Position numbers and translations under genes: made by a program. From positions 1 through 61,808 of the forward strand of contig CAKZHE010000227.1 in NCBI GenBank assembly GCA_936920195.1: a stretch of 61,808 bases of DNA, written 5' to 3'. Source of the DNA: an uncultured cyanobacterium. GTDB lineage: Bacteria > Cyanobacteriota > Cyanobacteriia > Cyanobacteriales > FACHB-T130. This document shows positions 58,479 to 61,808 of this stretch, in pieces. The notes beneath the pieces are model-generated. The model was not told the origin of the DNA and ran no database searches. It was given only the letters and a program-made list of their open reading frames with translations. Within the stretch, counting starts at the first letter, position 1; each line of letters opens with the position of its first letter.

Positions 58479-58695
58479 GAAAATCAGTACGTCGAGCGGC
58501 AAATATCAAACAAGCTTGAATATCTGCTAGTTCTAAATCAGGAAAGTCTGCTAAAATTTCAGTAACGCTAACATTTTCAGCTAGCATTTCTAAAATATCG
58601 GTAACTCGAATTCGCATCCCTCGAATACAAGGACGACCGCCACATTGACCGGGGGTTTGAGTAATGCGGGTTAGCAAGTCAGTTGTTAAACTCAT
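58435..58695 (-). CDS. DUF433 (VapB-like) antitoxin, orphan
   Basis: 86 residues: RITQTPGQCGGRPCIRGMRI (10-29) and VTDILEMLAENVSVTEILADFPDLELADIQACLIFAARR are the DUF433 signature. Such proteins are usually antitoxins whose PIN-like (DUF5615) toxin gene overlaps or follows directly. Here the downstream DNA is the kinase fragment on the opposite strand and no toxin is found; the last ten or so residues (after DFPRF) are probably read from foreign sequence. ATG 58695. Translation is plausible but function is doubtful without a partner. Confidence 0.8.
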   Translation of the reverse strand: MSLTTDLLTRITQTPGQCGGRPCIRGMRIRVTDILEMLAENVSVTEILADFPDLELADIQACLIFAARRTDFPRFVSALPTAATIA

Positions 58696-58799
58696 AACGG
58701 CAGTTTCTATTTTGTGGGGGGTGATGCAGTTTAACTTGGCTGAGGCGATGAAAAAGGCTTCATAATTATAGACTTCAATTTGGAGATGTGACCTCTACT

Positions 58800-58842
58800 T
58801 TGAGAAGAATCCCACGCTCTTTAGACGTGGGAGTATCAAGGT
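58800..58842. repeat. Hairpin resembling an IS200/IS605-group right end
   Basis: GAATCCCACGCTCTTTAGACGTGGGAGTATCAAGGTC contains a CCCACG/CGTGGG stem with the TTTAG loop typical of these ends (sequence split here: GAATCCCACGCTCTTTAG at the left, GTGGGAGTATCAAGG at the right). With the TTGACATCCTCCC motif at 58219 it would bound a segment of about 620 bp holding the kinase fragment and the DUF433 gene. No transposase or tnpB remains. Confidence 0.45.
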
Positions 58843-58849
58843 CAATTAT

Positions 58850-59662
58850 TTAGACAAAGACTCGATGTTGCAAAGAGGGCATTTGACGGCGCACTTGTTC
58901 TAATCGAGCGGGATTAATTTCGGCGATCGCTACCCCCGGAGTATCCCCCGCATCAGCTAAAATTACTCCCCAAGGATCGATAATCATGGCGTGTCCGTGG
59001 GTATGGCGCATAGCATAATGCTGTCCAGTTTGAGCCGGAGCAATGATATAGCAAGTATTTTCAATCGCCCTAGCTTGCAATAATACCTGCCAATGGTCTT
59101 TGCCAGTAAAGGCAGTAAAAGCCGCAGGGACAAAAATTACATCCGCGCCTTTATGAGACAGGTGGCGATACAATTCCGGAAAGCGAACATCATAGCAAAC
59201 CGAAAGTCCTAAAGTGCCTAACTTTTCCGAGACGTAGACAGAAGGTAAACTATCGCCTGCCATTACCGTGCTGGATTCTCGGTAAGTATTGCCATCGGGA
59301 ACGTTAACATCAAATAAATGTACTTTATGATATCGAGCCAGTTCTTGTCCGCTGGGGTCAATTAACAGGGCGGTATTGTACACCTTACCACCTTCCACCG
59401 GAACCGGAAAACCGCCGCCTACCAAAGTAATTTGGAAGCGCTGCGCCATCGTTTTCAGGAATTTTTCACTTTGTTGAGCGATCGCCTCTGCTCGGTTAAC
59501 TTTATCAGTTTCTGCGCCCAAAAATGGGAAATTTTCTGGTAGACTGACTAATTCGGCTCCACGCCGCACCGCTAGATCGATTAATTCTTCTGCCTGCGCC
59601 AAATTTTTTTCCAAGTCAGGCAGGCTGGTCATTTGAATGGCAGCAGCTAAATAAGACTTCAT
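58850..59662 (-). CDS. Carbon-nitrogen hydrolase (Nit1-like amidase)
   Basis: 270 residues of the nitrilase superfamily with the complete triad: E43 (SLPENFPFLG), K113 (ARYHKVHLFDVNVPDG) and C156 (LGLSVCYDVRFPELYR). The RFPELYR and GKDHWQVLLQARAIEN segments place it in the Nit1/Nit2 branch, whose best-known member hydrolyses deaminated glutathione; other short-chain amides are possible. It is cytosolic. ATG 59662 (MKSYLAAAIQMTS) is preferred because the fold begins there; an upstream ATG at 59752 adds 30 unlike residues. It ends 117 bp before the tail-to-head neighbour, the Omp85 gene, which lies upstream on the same strand. Confidence 0.9.
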   Translation of the reverse strand: MKSYLAAAIQMTSLPDLEKNLAQAEELIDLAVRRGAELVSLPENFPFLGAETDKVNRAEAIAQQSEKFLKTMAQRFQITLVGGGFPVPVEGGKVYNTALLIDPSGQELARYHKVHLFDVNVPDGNTYRESSTVMAGDSLPSVYVSEKLGTLGLSVCYDVRFPELYRHLSHKGADVIFVPAAFTAFTGKDHWQVLLQARAIENTCYIIAPAQTGQHYAMRHTHGHAMIIDPWGVILADAGDTPGVAIAEINPARLEQVRRQMPSLQHRVFV

Positions 59663-59779
59663 AACTTTATTGAAATTCGACAAAAATGCTGACCCTACCA
59701 AATCTGGATTCGGATTCAGGTGTAGGGAGTGGTATTTCATGCAGAATACCACTTTCGGGATTCCTTGCGATCGCCCTCT

Positions 59780-61714
59780 TTAAAATCGTTGCCCAATACT
59801 CAATTGAAAGCGATTTTCCCCCCTGTCATTAATCCCAAAATCCGCTCGCAGCAACCCAATCGGCGATTCCACCCGCAACCCCAATCCATAGCCAAAACCA
59901 CTCCCCGGCTTACCTCGCACCACTCCCGGCTGCCCCAAAACCGTGCTGCTGGAACCCAAATCGGAACCAAAATCAGCAAATAGCACTGCTCCCACCGGAT
60001 TTACAATCGGAATCCGATATTCTGCCGTTGCTACCACATAACTGCGTCCGCTGGCAATTGCCCCGGATTCGTAGCCGCGCACGGAATTTTGTCCGCCAAT
60101 ATTAAAGGTTTGATAGGGAGGCAAGTTGCCAATAGTTGTCCCAGCCTGAATATTAAATGCCAGCACATCGGGAATACTACCACCCAAAATATTTACAGGC
60201 ACGTACTGACTGTAACTCCCTTGCAAACGGTTCATCAAAATGCTGCCACTGCCAATGGGAATGGACTGCTCCATACTCAGACTCATAATTGAACCTTGAG
60301 TGGGATTGGTAGGATTATTTCGCCTATCCTGCGCCAAGCCGAAAACAATCGCGACCAAATCATCAATACCCGTACCACTAAAGGATAAGGGATTACCTTG
60401 TTTATCTACCGTAGCTAAATTACCGCTGGCATCCCGGATACTGGTACGGGCATAATTTAATCCTAATGAGGCTTGCAAATCTCCCATCGGTCGCATTAAA
60501 GTAATCCCACCGCCAAATTGGTCTTCCCGTGCTTGATCGCCATTAGGTAAGGGAATAATCCCCTGATTAAAGGTTTGAGAAAGGTCATTGCGGCGGAAAG
60601 CATTGATGCTATAACCGATGGTGTCGGGAGTGCGAGCATGGTAGGGATTAGTAAATTTGCTGTTAAATTGAAAGTCGTGAAAATTAGCTTGGACGTTGAT
60701 GCCTAATTGTTGGTTAATCCCACCGAAGTTAAAATCTTGATAACTCAGGGTGGCAAACAATCCATTGGCATCGCTATAACCGCCACCGGGATTAATTGAT
60801 AATGAAGAACGTTCCAATAAATTGTAGGTAACGGCAACTTTTCTGGCATCGCCACGGAGCGCCACATCAACTTTTTCAAACAGTCCCAATTGAAAAAGTC
60901 GTTTTAAATCGTTTTCGGCAGTGTCTTGGCGGTAAACTTGACCCGGCTTGAGTTGTAATTCTGGTTGTAAAAAGTTAGTTTGAGTCTTGCCAGTGGTAGT
61001 TTTACCATCGCGATCGACAAAGCGTAAATTGACTTCGCTGACTACTCCCTCTGATACTATAACTGTTAATGTTCCATCGGGGCTAGTTCGCAAATCTAGA
61101 GCTTCTGCCAGGATATAACCGCGATCGCGATACCATTGATTGATAGCTGCCAAACCTTGATGCAGAAGTCCCGGACTAACAGTAGTGCCGATTTGGGGTT
61201 GAAATAACTTGTTGGCAATATCGGGAAGTAATACTTGCGCTCCGGAGAGAACGAGCGATCGCACTACTACAGGCTTAACTTGATAAACTACCTGTAAGCC
61301 AGTCGGTGTCTTAGTAGTAATAAATTTCGCTTCGGCAAACAATCCCGTATCTAAAATTGCCGCCACATCCTCGCGCAACTGGGTTTGGTTAGTTTTCCCT
61401 CCAGTGCGCGTGCGAATTGTATGGCGAATAATTGATTGCAATTCCTCCGAAGCTCCCAAAATTTGCACATCCTGGGCAATGAAGATCAAATCCGGTTGGG
61501 AAAACTCCGGTAATGTTTCCGCTGAAACTGGCAACGGTTGTACCTGTTGCCAGTTGATGTTATTTCGGTGGATAGAAGGCGTGATGCCATCCCTCATGCA
61601 CCCTCCCCAAGCTTGATTGCAGGGAGTTTTTAGGTTATTTGCCAAAGCTGGATTAGTTAGTTCTTTTCCTGCCAGCACTGCTAGGGTACAAACGATGATT
61701 TTGGAAACTTGCAT
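59780..61714 (-). CDS. Omp85/BamA-TamA-like outer-membrane protein with POTRA repeats
   Basis: 644 residues with an N-terminal signal (about 1-26, ending NPALA-NN). Two or three POTRA domains follow (about 75-310), with GLFAEAKFITTKTPTGLQVVY-like and LFQLGLFEKVDVAL strands. The C-terminal half is a 16-strand beta-barrel with the family's NIGGQNSVRGYESGAI lid-loop motif near 545-560 and a terminal aromatic residue (IGQRF). It is of the Omp85 class that assembles or exports proteins across the outer membrane; whether it is the essential BamA or a paralogue cannot be told from one locus. The POTRA set is shorter than in typical cyanobacterial BamA. Confidence 0.9.
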   Translation of the reverse strand: MQVSKIIVCTLAVLAGKELTNPALANNLKTPCNQAWGGCMRDGITPSIHRNNINWQQVQPLPVSAETLPEFSQPDLIFIAQDVQILGASEELQSIIRHTIRTRTGGKTNQTQLREDVAAILDTGLFAEAKFITTKTPTGLQVVYQVKPVVVRSLVLSGAQVLLPDIANKLFQPQIGTTVSPGLLHQGLAAINQWYRDRGYILAEALDLRTSPDGTLTVIVSEGVVSEVNLRFVDRDGKTTTGKTQTNFLQPELQLKPGQVYRQDTAENDLKRLFQLGLFEKVDVALRGDARKVAVTYNLLERSSLSINPGGGYSDANGLFATLSYQDFNFGGINQQLGINVQANFHDFQFNSKFTNPYHARTPDTIGYSINAFRRNDLSQTFNQGIIPLPNGDQAREDQFGGGITLMRPMGDLQASLGLNYARTSIRDASGNLATVDKQGNPLSFSGTGIDDLVAIVFGLAQDRRNNPTNPTQGSIMSLSMEQSIPIGSGSILMNRLQGSYSQYVPVNILGGSIPDVLAFNIQAGTTIGNLPPYQTFNIGGQNSVRGYESGAIASGRSYVVATAEYRIPIVNPVGAVLFADFGSDLGSSSTVLGQPGVVRGKPGSGFGYGLGLRVESPIGLLRADFGINDRGENRFQLSIGQRF

Positions 61715-61734
61715 CAATTAAGTTGAGAAGATGA

Positions 61735-61775
61735 TTGACATACTCCCCGGCCTAAAGGCACGGGGATTCTAAGGT
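61735..61775. repeat. Hairpin resembling an IS200/IS605-group end
   Basis: TTGACATACTCCCCGGCC and TAAAGGCACGGGGATTCTAA form a CCCCG/CGGGG stem with a CCTAAAGGC-type loop, typical of tnpB-carrying elements in cyanobacteria. It reaches nearly to the window edge, so the element itself may lie outside. Confidence 0.5.
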
Positions 61776-61808
61776 CGAACAGCAATTGCAGGCATCAGCC
61801 CGTCTGAC

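Overview
The window is chromosomal DNA from a cyanobacterium. It carries a phycobilisome-linked ferredoxin-NADP reductase (petH) divergent from phosphoribulokinase (prk), a Ycf35/Ycf46-type pair, GAF-rich phototaxis-type signalling genes, many GCGATCGC (HIP1) octamers and several dispersed palindromic repeat families. The large sensor proteins and the repeat load fit a filamentous species of the Oscillatoria/Microcoleus kind, but the genus cannot be fixed from this sequence. No rRNA, tRNA or CRISPR array was recognised.

Layout. 0-3.5 kb: a two-gene terpene locus (a class II-like cyclase, then a class I terpene synthase) set among inverted repeats. 3.5-8.5 kb: tpiA, a Uma2-type nuclease, an Hsp70-like ATPase and a PiT phosphate transporter. 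8.8-11.1 kb: an arsenate-detoxification operon (GAPDH then arsJ), convergent with PiT. 11.4-14.1 kb: a small DUF5132-like protein and an unusual P1B-type ATPase. 14.5-17.3 kb: groEL and a ferredoxin-adenylate/guanylate cyclase diverge from a short promoter region that holds a CIRCE element. 17.4-24.5 kb: an AI-2E-type permease, petH, prk, a DUF2887 protein and a PaaK-like ligase. 24.6-29.6 kb: a CHAD protein; a compact minus-strand operon of a CysQ-like phosphatase, XisI and a HEPN-RNase III fusion; then rsmI. 29.8-38.9 kb: a Pix/Tax-type phototaxis locus (CheY-like regulator, PatA-like regulator, CheW-like protein, soluble six-GAF chemoreceptor) interrupted by DUF2887 genes. 39-48 kb: small hypotheticals, a regulator with receiver, wHTH, Hpt and two more receivers, a nine-PAS histidine kinase, and a methyltransferase-HIT fusion. 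48-61.7 kb: DUF4336, a peroxiredoxin, a PapA-like acyltransferase, a degenerate Shedu-like protein, prolyl oligopeptidase, Ycf35-like, Ycf46-like, a ribbon-helix-helix protein, a kinase remnant with an orphan DUF433 antitoxin, a nitrilase and an Omp85 protein.

The points that most deserve a second look are: the Swt1-HEPN/RNase III/dsRBD fusion translated next to XisI; the P1B ATPase with an HMA_2-like N-terminus and no CPx motif, beside a DUF5132-like protein, which recalls ferrosome (fez) loci; the class II/class I terpene pair with a DTDCT acid motif; the methyltransferase-HIT fusion lacking the catalytic His; and a Shedu-like protein lacking its catalytic pair. All family assignments come from reading motifs in the sequence and have not been checked by a database search.
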